A stretch of 64,000 bases of DNA from G965267335 sp965267335 (GTDB lineage: Bacteria > Bacteroidota > Bacteroidia > Cytophagales > JAAEPT01): the NCBI GenBank assembly GCA_965267335.1, contig OZ253953.1:310001-374000 (forward strand). The letters run 5' to 3'. The notes under the pieces were generated by a model. It did no database searches. It worked only from the letters and a program-made list of their open reading frames with translations, and had not been told where the DNA came from. The first letter of the stretch is position 1, and every line of letters begins with the position of its first letter. The translations under genes were made by a program, and so were the position numbers. Of the stretch, positions 34,256 through 44,083 are shown one piece after another.

Positions 34256-36223
34256 ATGAGAATAATTTATACTTTACTTATCGCCCTTACCACTTTCACG
34301 GCCACGGCAGGTCCTGGTGACGGTAAAAAAGAAAAGAAAGACCCCACCCTCATGACAATTGGAGGCAAGAAAGTCGGTGTTTCGGAGTTCAAATACATCT
34401 ATGAAAAGAATAATTCGAAGAGTGACGAAGCCTACAGCGAGGTAAGTGTTCGGGAGTACCTTGAATTATTCATCAACTTTAAGCTAAAGGTATTCGAAGC
34501 AGAGAGCCTGGGCATGGATACTGTCAAGAAATTTCAAAGAGAACTGGCCGGCTACAAAAAGCAATTAGCCAAGCCATACCTTACTGAGAAAAGCGTTACT
34601 GAAAAGTTAGTAAAAGAGGCTTATGAAAGAAAAAAGCAGGAGATACATGCATCACACATTCTCATTAAACTGAGGGAAGATGCCGCGCCAGCTGATACGA
34701 TAAAAGCCTACAATAAAATAATAGAGATTAGAAAGAGAGCAGAAAAGGGTGAGGACTTCGGAAAATTGGCCAAGGAGTTTTCTCAGGACCCTTCAGCTAA
34801 AATGAATGGAGGCGATCTAGGGTATTTTTCATCATTAAGGATGGTTTATCCATTTGAAAATGCCGCCTACAAAACCGAAGAAGGCAAAATTTCCACTCCG
34901 GTCAGAACAAGATTCGGATACCACATACTTAAAGTACACGACAAGCGACCCTATTCAGGAAAGGTTCAGGCAGCTCACATAATGGTAGAAGCAGCCTCTG
35001 GTATTTCAAAAGAGGATTCACTCAAAGCCAAAAACAAAATTGATCAGATTTATCAGGAACTTATAAATGGTGAAGATTGGGGACAAAAATGTAGACAATT
35101 CAGCGATCACCAACCTACTAAAAACAGAGATGGAGAGCTAAAACCGTTTAGTGTTGGGGAAATAGGGGTGCCGGCCATTGAAAATGCCGCTTTTGCTTTG
35201 AGCAACCCTGGTGATATTTCGAAACCAGTCAAATCACCTTACGGATGGCATATTATCAAGTTGATTGAAAAAAAGGGACTTGAGCCTTTTGAAGAGCTGG
35301 AGGATAAAATCAGACAAAAGGTAAACAAACTTTCCAGGAACGAATTAAATAGAAAAGCACTCATCGAACGATTGAAGACCGAAGACCACTTTAAACAATA
35401 TAAGGGTAAAGTGAAAAAAGCTTTTCGCCTATCAGACTCCAGTCTTGTACAAGGTAAGTGGTCATATGATAATGACAATAAAATTTTACAAAAGCCATTG
35501 TTCAGCATTGAAGACAAGAAATACATTGCCAAAGATTTTTTTGACTATGTAAAAAGAAAGCAATCACCAAAACCAGGAGGGTCCCATGAGTTCCTATTCA
35601 AAAAGGCATATGATGATTATCTGGCGGAAGAATTGCTTTCCTATGAAGAAAGTCATCTGGAGGATAAGTATGAAGCATACAAAATGCTGGTAAAAGAATA
35701 TCGAGACGGAATACTTCTTTTCGAATTGATGGATGAAATGGTCTGGTCAAAAGCTGTAAAGGATACATCAGGACTAAAAAGCTTCTATGAGAGTCATACT
35801 CATAAGTACCAATGGGAAAAAAGGATGAAGGCCACAGTATATGATGTAATCAACGAAGAACACCTGGAAAAACTAAAGGACTTAATTAATCAAAAACTCT
35901 CTCCGGCAGAAATCGAAACAACCTTGAATAAAGAGAATCCACTTAATGTTCAGGTTGAACATGGAGTTTATGAAGTTGGTGACCACCCTGTGACAGATCA
36001 GATTAAGTGGGAGAAAGGCACTCAAACTGTAGATCACGAGGACAGAATATATTATGTAATCATTGAAGAAATTATCGAACCTCAAACAAAGCAGTTTAAA
36101 GAGGCTCGTGGTCTGGTTATATCAGATTACCAAAATTATCTGGAGACTGAGTGGCTTAAGGAACTTCGCAAAAAGTATCCGGTAGAAGTAAATGAAACAG
36201 AACTGGAAAAGATTCTGAAGTAG
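34256..36223 (+). CDS. Periplasmic peptidyl-prolyl isomerase with two parvulin domains
   Basis: The 655-residue protein has a signal peptide (ALTTFTATAGPGDG) and an N-terminal SurA-like helical part, then two PpiC/rotamase domains (about 130-235 and 238-345). Each has the ASHILIK-like start (ASHILIKL, AAHIMVEA) and the GGDLGYF-type motif or its equivalent. The C-terminal 300 residues are helical and charged. It probably assists outer membrane protein folding in the periplasm. The next gene is a second parvulin protein, suggesting a chaperone pair. No catalytic residue is missing that I can identify. Confidence 0.86.
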   Translation: MRIIYTLLIALTTFTATAGPGDGKKEKKDPTLMTIGGKKVGVSEFKYIYEKNNSKSDEAYSEVSVREYLELFINFKLKVFEAESLGMDTVKKFQRELAGYKKQLAKPYLTEKSVTEKLVKEAYERKKQEIHASHILIKLREDAAPADTIKAYNKIIEIRKRAEKGEDFGKLAKEFSQDPSAKMNGGDLGYFSSLRMVYPFENAAYKTEEGKISTPVRTRFGYHILKVHDKRPYSGKVQAAHIMVEAASGISKEDSLKAKNKIDQIYQELINGEDWGQKCRQFSDHQPTKNRDGELKPFSVGEIGVPAIENAAFALSNPGDISKPVKSPYGWHIIKLIEKKGLEPFEELEDKIRQKVNKLSRNELNRKALIERLKTEDHFKQYKGKVKKAFRLSDSSLVQGKWSYDNDNKILQKPLFSIEDKKYIAKDFFDYVKRKQSPKPGGSHEFLFKKAYDDYLAEELLSYEESHLEDKYEAYKMLVKEYRDGILLFELMDEMVWSKAVKDTSGLKSFYESHTHKYQWEKRMKATVYDVINEEHLEKLKDLINQKLSPAEIETTLNKENPLNVQVEHGVYEVGDHPVTDQIKWEKGTQTVDHEDRIYYVIIEEIIEPQTKQFKEARGLVISDYQNYLETEWLKELRKKYPVEVNETELEKILK

Positions 36224-36242
36224 TTCCCCCACTATAGAGCAA

Positions 36243-36250
36243 TATTTTTG
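36243..36250 (+). promoter_or_regulatory. Candidate -7 element for the SurA-like gene
   Basis: TATTTTTG is an exact TAnnTTTG match in the 85-bp gap between the two chaperone genes, 58 bp before the TTG start at 36309. A -33 element is not clear. Confidence 0.35.
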
Positions 36251-36308
36251 TTCTTTGGTGGTTATCAATAACATCTGATATCATTCACAATTCTGAAAAA
36301 GAGAAAAC

Positions 36309-37679
36309 TTGAATCTAACGCAACATATAATTCCTAAAATAAGGTCAGCTGTATTGTCCGGGCTGTTCGTCCTTCTGGTACATAACAATGTTTTCGCTCA
36401 GGCACAGGTGATTGAGAAGATCATTGCAAAAGTAAATGATAACATCATACTTTCTTCGGAGTTGGAATTTGCAATAATGCAGGTAAAGCAGGAAAATCCA
36501 CAGCCCGTTCCAAACCTTGAATGCCGGGTTCTCGAATCTCTTCTCGTTCAAAAAGTACTCGTAGCAAAGGCAGAAATAGATTCAGTAGTTGTGGACGAAC
36601 AAACCATTCAGAACACCATAGATCAAAAATGGGAAGCGATTCTTAAAGGGCCTCCTCCATTGACTGAGGCAATGATCTATGAAAGATACGGGAAAACAAA
36701 AGATGAAATAACTGATGAGCTGAGACCCCAAATCGTAGAACAACTGACCTCTCAAAAAATGCAGGGAGAAATTACTGATGAAATTTCAGTCACCCCGGCA
36801 GATGTAAAGAAATTCTACAAAAACATTCCTAAGGATAGCCTTCCAAGAATTAGTACAGAAGTTGAAATTGGTCAGATCAGTGTATTGCCAAAGTATAGTG
36901 AAAAAGCCAAGGAAGCCGCTCGCAAGAAACTTGAAGATGCTCGACAGAGAATACTCAATGGTGATGATTTTGAAATCATTGCATCAACAATATCACAAGA
37001 CCCGGTATCTGCCCGTCAAGGAGGTGAACTGGGGCAGTTTTGCAGAGGTGATCTGGTTCCTGAATATGAATCGGCTTGCTTTAAGTTGAATCCTGGTGAA
37101 TACTCAGAGATCATAGAATCTGTATTCGGTTTTCACTTCATACAACTAATTTCAAGACATGGAAATTGTTTTAATTCCAGACACATCCTTATAAAACCGG
37201 AAAAAACAGCTGCCGATATGGAAAAGGCTGTTATGTTTCTTGACAGCATACGTTCGTTGATCCTAGCCGACAGCTTAAGTTTTGAAAAAGCTGCCTATGA
37301 ATATTCTGATGATGTCACAACAAAACAAAATGGAGGTCAATTGTATAATCCTCAAACAGGAACCAACCGGGTGCCTATGGAAAGTCTGGACCCAACTTTA
37401 TTCTTTACTATTGATACAATGAAGGTTGGGACAATTTCTGAACCCTTTGTTGCCAAAACATTTAACGGTGAAAAAGCCGCCACATTGATTTATTATAAGA
37501 ACAAAACCAGAGCGCATATAGCGAACCTCAAAGATGATTACCAGATGATATCAAATGCAGCACTCGCTGAAAAAAAGAACAAAGCACTGAATGAGTGGTT
37601 CGAAAATTCTAAGAAGGAGCTCTATATCACTGTTGCACCCGAGTACCAGGGTTGTAAAGTTCTGGAAACAGAAAATTAG
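36309..37679 (+). CDS. surA: SurA-like periplasmic chaperone / peptidyl-prolyl isomerase
   Basis: The 456-residue protein starts at TTG 36309, giving a signal peptide (SGLFVLLVHNNVFAQA, about 16-31). The N-terminal part (VIEKIIAKVNDNIILSSELE) is the SurA_N chaperone helix bundle. Two parvulin domains follow, the first with GGELGQFCRGDLVPEYESA and the second with SRHILIKPEKTAAD. SurA homologues escort outer membrane proteins to the Bam complex. It is 85 bp after the first isomerase gene and 44 bp before moxR. The symbol is by family resemblance. Confidence 0.86.
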   Translation: MNLTQHIIPKIRSAVLSGLFVLLVHNNVFAQAQVIEKIIAKVNDNIILSSELEFAIMQVKQENPQPVPNLECRVLESLLVQKVLVAKAEIDSVVVDEQTIQNTIDQKWEAILKGPPPLTEAMIYERYGKTKDEITDELRPQIVEQLTSQKMQGEITDEISVTPADVKKFYKNIPKDSLPRISTEVEIGQISVLPKYSEKAKEAARKKLEDARQRILNGDDFEIIASTISQDPVSARQGGELGQFCRGDLVPEYESACFKLNPGEYSEIIESVFGFHFIQLISRHGNCFNSRHILIKPEKTAADMEKAVMFLDSIRSLILADSLSFEKAAYEYSDDVTTKQNGGQLYNPQTGTNRVPMESLDPTLFFTIDTMKVGTISEPFVAKTFNGEKAATLIYYKNKTRAHIANLKDDYQMISNAALAEKKNKALNEWFENSKKELYITVAPEYQGCKVLETEN

Positions 37680-37723
37680 CGACTGCTTCTTACAATTTTT
37701 AGGAAATAGCTTAACTTAAGAGT

Positions 37724-38689
37724 ATGGAATCAACCGTTACCGATGTACAGCAAGCTGATGCTTTAAAGAAAAAATATGGAGAACTGACCAAAGAAATTTC
37801 TAAGGTCATTGTTGGACAAGAGGAAGTAGTTAAGTTAGTGATCACTTCCATTTTTTGTCAGGGACACTGCCTTCTTGTAGGAGTACCCGGGCTTGCCAAA
37901 ACTTTATTGATACAGACTATCGCATCGGTAATGGACCTGGATTTTAACAGGATCCAGTTTACTCCAGATCTTATGCCTTCAGACATCCTCGGATCCGAAA
38001 CACTCAATTCCAACAGAGAGTTTCAATTTGTAAAAGGGCCTATTTTTGCCAACATTATTTTGGCAGACGAAATAAATCGTACGCCTCCTAAAACTCAGGC
38101 TGCGTTGTTAGAAGCAATGCAGGAAAAGTCTGTGACTATTGCTGGAAAAAACTACGACTTGGACAAGCCATTCTTTGTGCTGGCAACACAAAACCCTATT
38201 GAACAGGAAGGAACATATCCTTTGCCTGAAGCGCAATTGGACAGGTTCATGTTCAATATCGTCTTAGATTATCCTTCTTACGAAGCGGAGCTGGATATCG
38301 TAAAAGGTACGACCGGTGACAAAACCGTGGATTTGAAAAATATTATTACCGGTAAAGAGATTATTGAATTCCAGCAATTGGTGCGCAAGGTACCGATTCC
38401 GGATAACGTGATCGAATATGCAGTAAAGCTTGTCAACAAGACAAGGCCCGGCACTGATCATGCTGACCCTGTTTCAAATCAATACCTTGAGTGGGGAGCT
38501 GGACCAAGAGCCTCTCAGAACCTGATTCTGGCCGCTAAGTGTAATGCTCTGATCAACGGTAAGTACTCACCAGATATTGAAGATATTCAGGCTGTAGCCC
38601 TACCAATTTTGAGGCATAGAATTGTGAGAAACTTCAAGGCTGAAGCAGAAGGTATTAGTACACAGAAAATAATTGCTGATTTGCTTTAA
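37724..38689 (+). CDS. MoxR-family AAA+ ATPase
   Basis: The 321-residue protein has a Walker A GVPGLAKT (residues 53-60) and Walker B IILADEINRT with the following TPPKTQAALLEAM, the classic MoxR/RavA subfamily block. MoxR ATPases act as chaperones that help mature metal-dependent or secreted enzyme complexes, often with a VWA-domain partner. No VWA gene follows here: pheS lies tail-to-tail only 3 bp away. The start ATG at 37724 gives the usual N-terminus (KEISKVIVGQEEVVKL). It may be co-transcribed with surA. Confidence 0.93.
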   Translation: MESTVTDVQQADALKKKYGELTKEISKVIVGQEEVVKLVITSIFCQGHCLLVGVPGLAKTLLIQTIASVMDLDFNRIQFTPDLMPSDILGSETLNSNREFQFVKGPIFANIILADEINRTPPKTQAALLEAMQEKSVTIAGKNYDLDKPFFVLATQNPIEQEGTYPLPEAQLDRFMFNIVLDYPSYEAELDIVKGTTGDKTVDLKNIITGKEIIEFQQLVRKVPIPDNVIEYAVKLVNKTRPGTDHADPVSNQYLEWGAGPRASQNLILAAKCNALINGKYSPDIEDIQAVALPILRHRIVRNFKAEAEGISTQKIIADLL

Positions 38690-38692
38690 GTT

Positions 38693-39721
38693 TTAACCAA
38701 TGGGCTTGAACTGACGTAAAAACCGCACGTCATTTTCAGTAAACAATCTCAAATCCTTAATCTGATACTTAAGCATTGTAATTCTTTCGATCCCCATACC
38801 AAAGGCAAAACCTGAGTATTTTTCAGGATCGATACCTGAATTCTCAAGAACATTAGGATCTACCATCCCTGCTCCACCGATTTCTACCCAACCTGAATAT
38901 TTGCAGACACCACAACCTTCGCCTCCACAGATCAGACAAGAAATATCGATTTCAGCACTCGGCTCAGTAAAAGGGAAATAAGATGGCCTGAAACGCATTT
39001 TTGTGTCCTCGCCAAACATTTCTCTCACAAAATGATATAGCGTTTGCTTAAGATCGACAAAACTCACATTGGTGTCAATGTACAACCCTTCAACCTGATG
39101 AAACACACAATGTGCTCGGGCAGAAATAGCTTCATTTCGAAATACCCTTCCTGGCGACAATGTTCGGATTGGGGGTTCTTGATTTTCCATTACCCTGACC
39201 TGCACTGAAGAAGTATGCGTTCTTAAAGCAATATCCGGGTTTCTCTTAATGAAAAAAGTATCCTGCATTTCACGAGCAGGGTGGTTTTCGGGAAAGTTCA
39301 GTGCAGTAAAATTATGCCAATCATCCTCGATTTCCGGGCCTTCAGAAAGATTAAAACCCAGACGAGAGAAAACATCAATAATCTGTTCACGGACAACCGT
39401 AAGCGGGTGTCGCGTTCCTGTTATATTGGGAATGCCAGGCAAAGTCACATCTACGGATGCTTCTCCTTCTTCTTCACCATTTTTGTTTTCAAGAACCTCT
39501 ATAAGCTCCTTAAACCGGGCTTCCGCCTGGTTTTTCAGCTTATTCATTTCTCCACCCATATGTTGTTTTTCCTCGGGTGAAAGGTCTCGGAAAAGCGAAA
39601 AAAGTGCGTTTATCTTGCTCTTTCTTCCGATAAAGCTCTGCCTATAGGCCTCAAGCTCCTCTTGAGTTGAAACCTCAAAGTTTTCTATCTCCTTCTGTAT
39701 GTCCTTAACCTTGTCAATCAT
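38693..39721 (-). CDS. pheS: Phenylalanyl-tRNA synthetase alpha subunit
   Basis: I place the start at the ATG at 39721 (342 residues), which begins MIDKVKDIQKEIENFE like other PheS proteins; the frame stays open 30 codons upstream, but those residues do not resemble the family and would extend it beyond the usual length. The N-terminal coiled-coil (about 1-85) is followed by the class II core with motif 2 (FRNEAISARAHCVFH) and motif 3 (GFAFGMGIERITMLKY). A CxxC-like element lies in ISCLICGGEGCGVCKYSG. It charges tRNA-Phe with the beta subunit, which is not in this window. Confidence 0.96.
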   Translation of the reverse strand: MIDKVKDIQKEIENFEVSTQEELEAYRQSFIGRKSKINALFSLFRDLSPEEKQHMGGEMNKLKNQAEARFKELIEVLENKNGEEEGEASVDVTLPGIPNITGTRHPLTVVREQIIDVFSRLGFNLSEGPEIEDDWHNFTALNFPENHPAREMQDTFFIKRNPDIALRTHTSSVQVRVMENQEPPIRTLSPGRVFRNEAISARAHCVFHQVEGLYIDTNVSFVDLKQTLYHFVREMFGEDTKMRFRPSYFPFTEPSAEIDISCLICGGEGCGVCKYSGWVEIGGAGMVDPNVLENSGIDPEKYSGFAFGMGIERITMLKYQIKDLRLFTENDVRFLRQFKPIG

Positions 39722-39795
39722 AGTGCGTACAAAGATAGAACATTTCATTTTACAATGAGAAAATTGATATGAAAGTGTAATTGCACGGATTTTCG

Positions 39796-39803
39796 TATAT
39801 TTG
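39796..39803 (+). promoter_or_regulatory. Candidate -7 element for the outer-membrane-like gene
   Basis: TATATTTG is an exact TAnnTTTG match in the 117-bp gap upstream of the plus-strand gene and divergent from pheS. It predicts a start near 39809 and supports the ATG at 39839 rather than the earlier in-frame GTG at 39803, which falls inside the promoter. Confidence 0.5.
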
Positions 39804-39838
39804 TGTATCAATTTTTAACTAAGGTGCACACACTGAGG

Positions 39839-40507
39839 ATGTTTAAAAAGGTATTTCCAGCTATTCTGATATTACTGACTGTCTCAGCAAAAAGCTTTTC
39901 TGGTAATCCAAAGCAGTTACTGGGGTATAGTCCGTTGGCTTTAAAATCAAACCAGCAACTACTTAAAAGAAGAAAGAAAAAGGGAGATGGAGGGCTTAAT
40001 ATTAAAGTCCTGCCTGCATTTTATTGGGGGACACTCGGTCTCGAAGTTGAGTATGCGTTAAGTGGTAAAATTACGTTAGGAGTAAATTTACTGGGCACAC
40101 TGGGCCGGGGAGACGGGCAAAGTGCCAATTATAAAGTCAAGCCCGAAGCATTTATGGAGGAGGGATACAGGGCTGAAATAGCTGTGAAGTATTTCTTCAA
40201 AGGTAATGCACCTGAAGGTCTATATACGCATCTTAATGTCGCGTACAATGACCTTTTCTATCATGATGGTAATACCAGGCCTTATACATTGCATAATCGC
40301 TGGAAGGAAATTGATGGACTCAGGTTGCCAGTTGACTTTAAAAAACCTATCCCTTTCAGCGCAGGCATCAGTTTTGGCTACCAAATGATTGTTATACCGA
40401 AACGGATTATCGCCAATGTTCTGGTAGGAGTCCAGGGAAACATGGATGCAGATAATAATCCATTTATTGCTATTTATGCAGCTCCATCCATAGGTTATAA
40501 ATTTTGA
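39839..40507 (+). CDS. Outer membrane beta-barrel-like protein, 222 aa
   Basis: The chosen ATG at 39839 gives MFKKVFPAILILLTVSAKSF, a clear signal peptide; in-frame GTG codons upstream at 39803 and 39824 do not improve it. The mature protein has a basic stretch (LKRRKKKGDGG) near residue 45 and then alternating strands ending in AIYAAPSIGYKF with a terminal Phe, typical of small outer membrane barrels. No family recognised. A small lipoprotein gene follows at once. Confidence 0.7.
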   Translation: MFKKVFPAILILLTVSAKSFSGNPKQLLGYSPLALKSNQQLLKRRKKKGDGGLNIKVLPAFYWGTLGLEVEYALSGKITLGVNLLGTLGRGDGQSANYKVKPEAFMEEGYRAEIAVKYFFKGNAPEGLYTHLNVAYNDLFYHDGNTRPYTLHNRWKEIDGLRLPVDFKKPIPFSAGISFGYQMIVIPKRIIANVLVGVQGNMDADNNPFIAIYAAPSIGYKF

Positions 40508-40509
40508 TT

Positions 40510-40896
40510 ATGAGAATTTTTAGAAGTTATATCATCTTAATGTCGCTAATTGGTCTGACTGCATGTAATGATTTTGAAGGGGATGACCCCAATCTTCATG
40601 GCTCGTGGACCAGCGGACTACAAACCTATTACTTCAACTCAGACATGACCTTTTCATACACCAATAACTTTAGTGGTGATAGTATTAATCCGGTACACAT
40701 TGACAGTGTCTTTGGTAACTATAGTGTTGACACCAGAAGGTCAAATTTGAGTTTTGAAATTACCGGGTATAAACTTGACTCTAACGATGTGATCGTTTAT
40801 GAAGCGATTAATGGGACTACTTGGGAATACTCGATCAACAATGATCAGCTAAAATACACTTCCAACACATCCGCAGGGGTGCTGACAAAGCTGTAA
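40510..40896 (+). CDS. Putative lipoprotein, 128 aa
   Basis: The start is the ATG at 40510, 2 bp after the previous stop; a TTG two codons earlier overlaps that stop. The signal peptide ends in a lipobox LTAC (Cys near residue 19), followed by NDFEGDDPNLHGSWTSGLQ. The rest is beta-rich with a lipocalin-like look (SWTSGLQTYYFNSDMTFSYT), but I cannot name a family. It is likely co-transcribed with the outer membrane protein gene and anchored in the inner or outer membrane. Confidence 0.72.
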   Translation: MRIFRSYIILMSLIGLTACNDFEGDDPNLHGSWTSGLQTYYFNSDMTFSYTNNFSGDSINPVHIDSVFGNYSVDTRRSNLSFEITGYKLDSNDVIVYEAINGTTWEYSINNDQLKYTSNTSAGVLTKL

Positions 40897-40982
40897 AGAA
40901 ATTCTCACCCAAGAGTGTATCTATCGTGTAAATGAGCTAATTTCGCCTTCTGACTGCGCATCAATCAGAGGAGCCGAAATAA

Positions 40983-43900
40983 ATGATAGACAAATTCTCC
41001 AAACTACTTTTTTCAAATAAACTCACTGCATTAGCCCTTTTCGTTTTTGCCTGTGCCATTGGTACCGCAACTTTTATCGAAAGCATTTACAGCACCAATG
41101 CCGCCCGGATGGTTGTATACAATGCTAAGTGGTTTGAGCTGATCATTTATATTTTGGTGGTCAATCTGATTGGTAATATTTTCAAATACCGACTTTATCG
41201 TAGGGAAAAGCTCGTTGTATTCACATTCCACGTTGCTCTTATTATTGTAGTCATTGGAGCCGCAGTTACCAGATACTTTGGGTTTGAAGGGATGATCAGC
41301 ATACCAGAAGGAGAGAGCTCAAACAGAGTAATTTCCGAACAAACCTTTTTCAGCTTTCAGGCACACAACGGAAAATTACAACAGAAGTTTGAGAGGCCTT
41401 TGTTGCTCAATACATTGAAAAACGATGAGTTTGATCTTGAGTTTCAGCTGGAAAACAAAAATATTCGAGTTCAATATGTTGACTACATTCCGAACGCCCG
41501 GGATACTGTTATAGAAGACCCAAATGGGTTTGAGTACCTCGAACTGGTTGCCACCGGGCAAGACGGCAGAGACTATAGATATTTGAGAAATGGTGGCTCA
41601 ATTGGTATAGATCACCTCGCCATCAGTTACAATGACACCACCTTTGAAAATGCTGTTCAAATAATTTCAACCGATAGTGGACTCTACTTCCGGTCTCCGT
41701 ATCCGGTACAACACTTCACTATGGCCACTCAAACCAATGGTTCCGTACCAGCAGACACACTGGTCCCATTTGTCCCCAGGAGGTTGTACAACATCAATCA
41801 GGTTCGATTTGTATACAGCATGAAATACTCCAATGTGCGTCTATCTAAAATTACTACTAATTCAAAATTAGTAGATGGAGAGGATGTTCTTAGGGTTAAA
41901 GTAACCTGTGACGGTAAAGAAAAGGTAGTTGATCTTGCAGGAGAGCAGCATTATCAATCTCCTTGGACCAATTTTCAACTTGGAGGACTAGAGTTTAATC
42001 TATCCTATGGTTCAAAATACATACACTTACCCTTTCAGGTCAGGTGTGATGATTTTAGATTGAGACGAAGACCGGGATCAAAAAATCCGGAGTCTTTTGA
42101 AAGTGATTTGACCATAATTGATGAAGCAAATAATTACAGAAAATCCCATAACATTTTCATGAATCACATTCTGGATTATGGTGGATACAGATTTTTCCAA
42201 TCATCCTACTTCCCTGATGAAACAGGAACTGTACTTTCAGTAAATCAAGACTACTGGGGCACACGAATTACATACATCGGTTACACACTCCTTTTTCTCG
42301 GTATGATACTTACCCTTTTTGTTAAAAACACAAGATTTGCACAGCTTAAGAAAATGGCAAGCAACCTTCGGGAACAAAGGTCAAAATTATTTTCCCTTAT
42401 TGGATTGTTCCTGTTACTCATCCCCGCTTCGATATATGCCCAACAGAGTGATAAGAAGTACATAGAAATCAATCAAGAGCATGCTGAAATTTTTGCAAGA
42501 GTATTAGTGCAGGATGCTGAGGGTCGAACAATACCTATGCATACAATGGCCTCTGAATTAATGAGAAAGGTAAGTAAAACAGAAAAATACGATGGCCTCA
42601 ATTCGGTTCAGGTTGTACTCGGCATGATGTATAACCCTGGTTATTGGATGAAACAGCCAATCATTTACATTGACAAAAGGAATCCGCGACTGAGTAATCT
42701 GTTAAATAACCCTGAAGGCAAAAGAATGGCTTATGCTGAGTTCTATAAAGAAAATGGCCAGTCTCTAGTATTTGATGAGGTCAACAAAGCGATACGTATC
42801 CCTGAAGAAAAAAGAGGAACTTATGAGAAGGAGTTGTTGAAACTTGGAGAAAGGCTAGACCTATTTGAACAAATATCGAGGGGAACAATATTCAAGTTTT
42901 TCCCACTAAAAAACGATCCTGGCCGGGCCTGGTATTCAAAAGAAGATTATCAGAAATTTTCAAAGGGTGATACAGTATTCGTAAAAACCATCATTCCCTA
43001 CTACATCAGCATCGTTCACCAAGCTTTTGAAAGCAATGACTGGAAAGCTGCTAATAGTCTGGTTGAAACGATCATTAAATTCCAAAAGCAATATGGTGGG
43101 GACACACTGCCCGGGGACACCAGGGTTTCTGTTGAAATCATGTATAACAAGTTGAACTTGTTCCAGTGGCTTATGATTGCGTACTTTCTATTGGGTATAA
43201 TTCTCAATTTCATTCTCAAATTTGAAATAATGAGAGTGATCCGAGAAAATAAAATTTTAAACAAAATCATATTTTGGTCACTTGCCTGCACGCTGGTTAT
43301 TCATGCATTGGGACTTGCCGCGAGGTGGTATATTTCAGAACACGCCCCCTGGAGTAATGCTTACGAAGCAATGCTGTTTATTTCATGGGTCAGCATACTG
43401 GCCGGGATAGTTTTTTCGAGAAGCTCAAAAATGGCTTTAGCTGCTACCGCACTAGTTTCCGGTACTTTATTAATGGTTGCCCATCTGGATTGGCTCAACC
43501 CTCAAATTGGGCCTGTTCAACCTGTGCTGAAGTCCTACTGGTTGGTTATTCACGTAGCCTGTATCACCAGTAGCTACGCTTTCCTAATTTTAGGATCAAT
43601 GTTCGGGCTGGATGTCATGATCATGCTCATTCTCAAGAACAAGAGAAACAAAAAGCGAGTAGACTTTACCATCAAAGAATTGACAGTCGTCAATGAGATG
43701 ACATTAACAGTCGGTTTATTTCTAGCAACCATCGGCACCTTTCTTGGTGGAATATGGGCCAATGAGTCATGGGGACGCTATTGGGGCTGGGATCCGAAAG
43801 AAACCTGGGCCCTTGTGATTGTACTATATACGGCTATGGTCTTACACTTCCGTCTGATACCGAAACTATTAGATACGTTCATGTTTAACCTGGCTTCTAT

Positions 43901-44081
43901 TCTTGGATTCGGCACTGTTCTTATGACATTTCTTGGTGTAAACTATTACCTGGTGGGCAAGCATTCCTACGCAGGTGGAGATACACCACCGTTTCCTCCC
44001 TTTGTTATCTATTTAAGTGTGATCATTGCCGTTATAAGCGTTTGGGCGGGAATCAAGTATTATCGTAACAAGACTGTGTAA
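40983..44081 (+). CDS. ccsA: Cytochrome c biogenesis protein CcsBA (ResB-CcsA fusion)
   Basis: The 1032-residue protein has an N-terminal ResB/CcsB part (transmembrane segments about 14-35, 55-75 and 83-105, then a large periplasmic domain ending in a membrane segment near 430-450). It continues into a second region and a C-terminal CcsA part with the heme-binding WWD motif WGRYWGWDPKETWAL (from Trp930). This single-chain System II cytochrome c synthetase exports heme and attaches it to apocytochromes in the periplasm. Fused CcsBA of this size is common in Bacteroidota. kdsC follows 2 bp downstream. Confidence 0.92.
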   Translation: MIDKFSKLLFSNKLTALALFVFACAIGTATFIESIYSTNAARMVVYNAKWFELIIYILVVNLIGNIFKYRLYRREKLVVFTFHVALIIVVIGAAVTRYFGFEGMISIPEGESSNRVISEQTFFSFQAHNGKLQQKFERPLLLNTLKNDEFDLEFQLENKNIRVQYVDYIPNARDTVIEDPNGFEYLELVATGQDGRDYRYLRNGGSIGIDHLAISYNDTTFENAVQIISTDSGLYFRSPYPVQHFTMATQTNGSVPADTLVPFVPRRLYNINQVRFVYSMKYSNVRLSKITTNSKLVDGEDVLRVKVTCDGKEKVVDLAGEQHYQSPWTNFQLGGLEFNLSYGSKYIHLPFQVRCDDFRLRRRPGSKNPESFESDLTIIDEANNYRKSHNIFMNHILDYGGYRFFQSSYFPDETGTVLSVNQDYWGTRITYIGYTLLFLGMILTLFVKNTRFAQLKKMASNLREQRSKLFSLIGLFLLLIPASIYAQQSDKKYIEINQEHAEIFARVLVQDAEGRTIPMHTMASELMRKVSKTEKYDGLNSVQVVLGMMYNPGYWMKQPIIYIDKRNPRLSNLLNNPEGKRMAYAEFYKENGQSLVFDEVNKAIRIPEEKRGTYEKELLKLGERLDLFEQISRGTIFKFFPLKNDPGRAWYSKEDYQKFSKGDTVFVKTIIPYYISIVHQAFESNDWKAANSLVETIIKFQKQYGGDTLPGDTRVSVEIMYNKLNLFQWLMIAYFLLGIILNFILKFEIMRVIRENKILNKIIFWSLACTLVIHALGLAARWYISEHAPWSNAYEAMLFISWVSILAGIVFSRSSKMALAATALVSGTLLMVAHLDWLNPQIGPVQPVLKSYWLVIHVACITSSYAFLILGSMFGLDVMIMLILKNKRNKKRVDFTIKELTVVNEMTLTVGLFLATIGTFLGGIWANESWGRYWGWDPKETWALVIVLYTAMVLHFRLIPKLLDTFMFNLASILGFGTVLMTFLGVNYYLVGKHSYAGGDTPPFPPFVIYLSVIIAVISVWAGIKYYRNKTV

Positions 44082-44083
44082 GA

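Noticed and set aside
39249..39647. 132-codon open frame opposite pheS
   Set aside because: It overlaps the conserved pheS gene and has a Ser/Arg-rich antisense-like composition.
39722..39811. Upstream extension of pheS to 39811
   Set aside because: The extra 30 residues do not match PheS, exceed its usual length, and run into the divergent promoter region.
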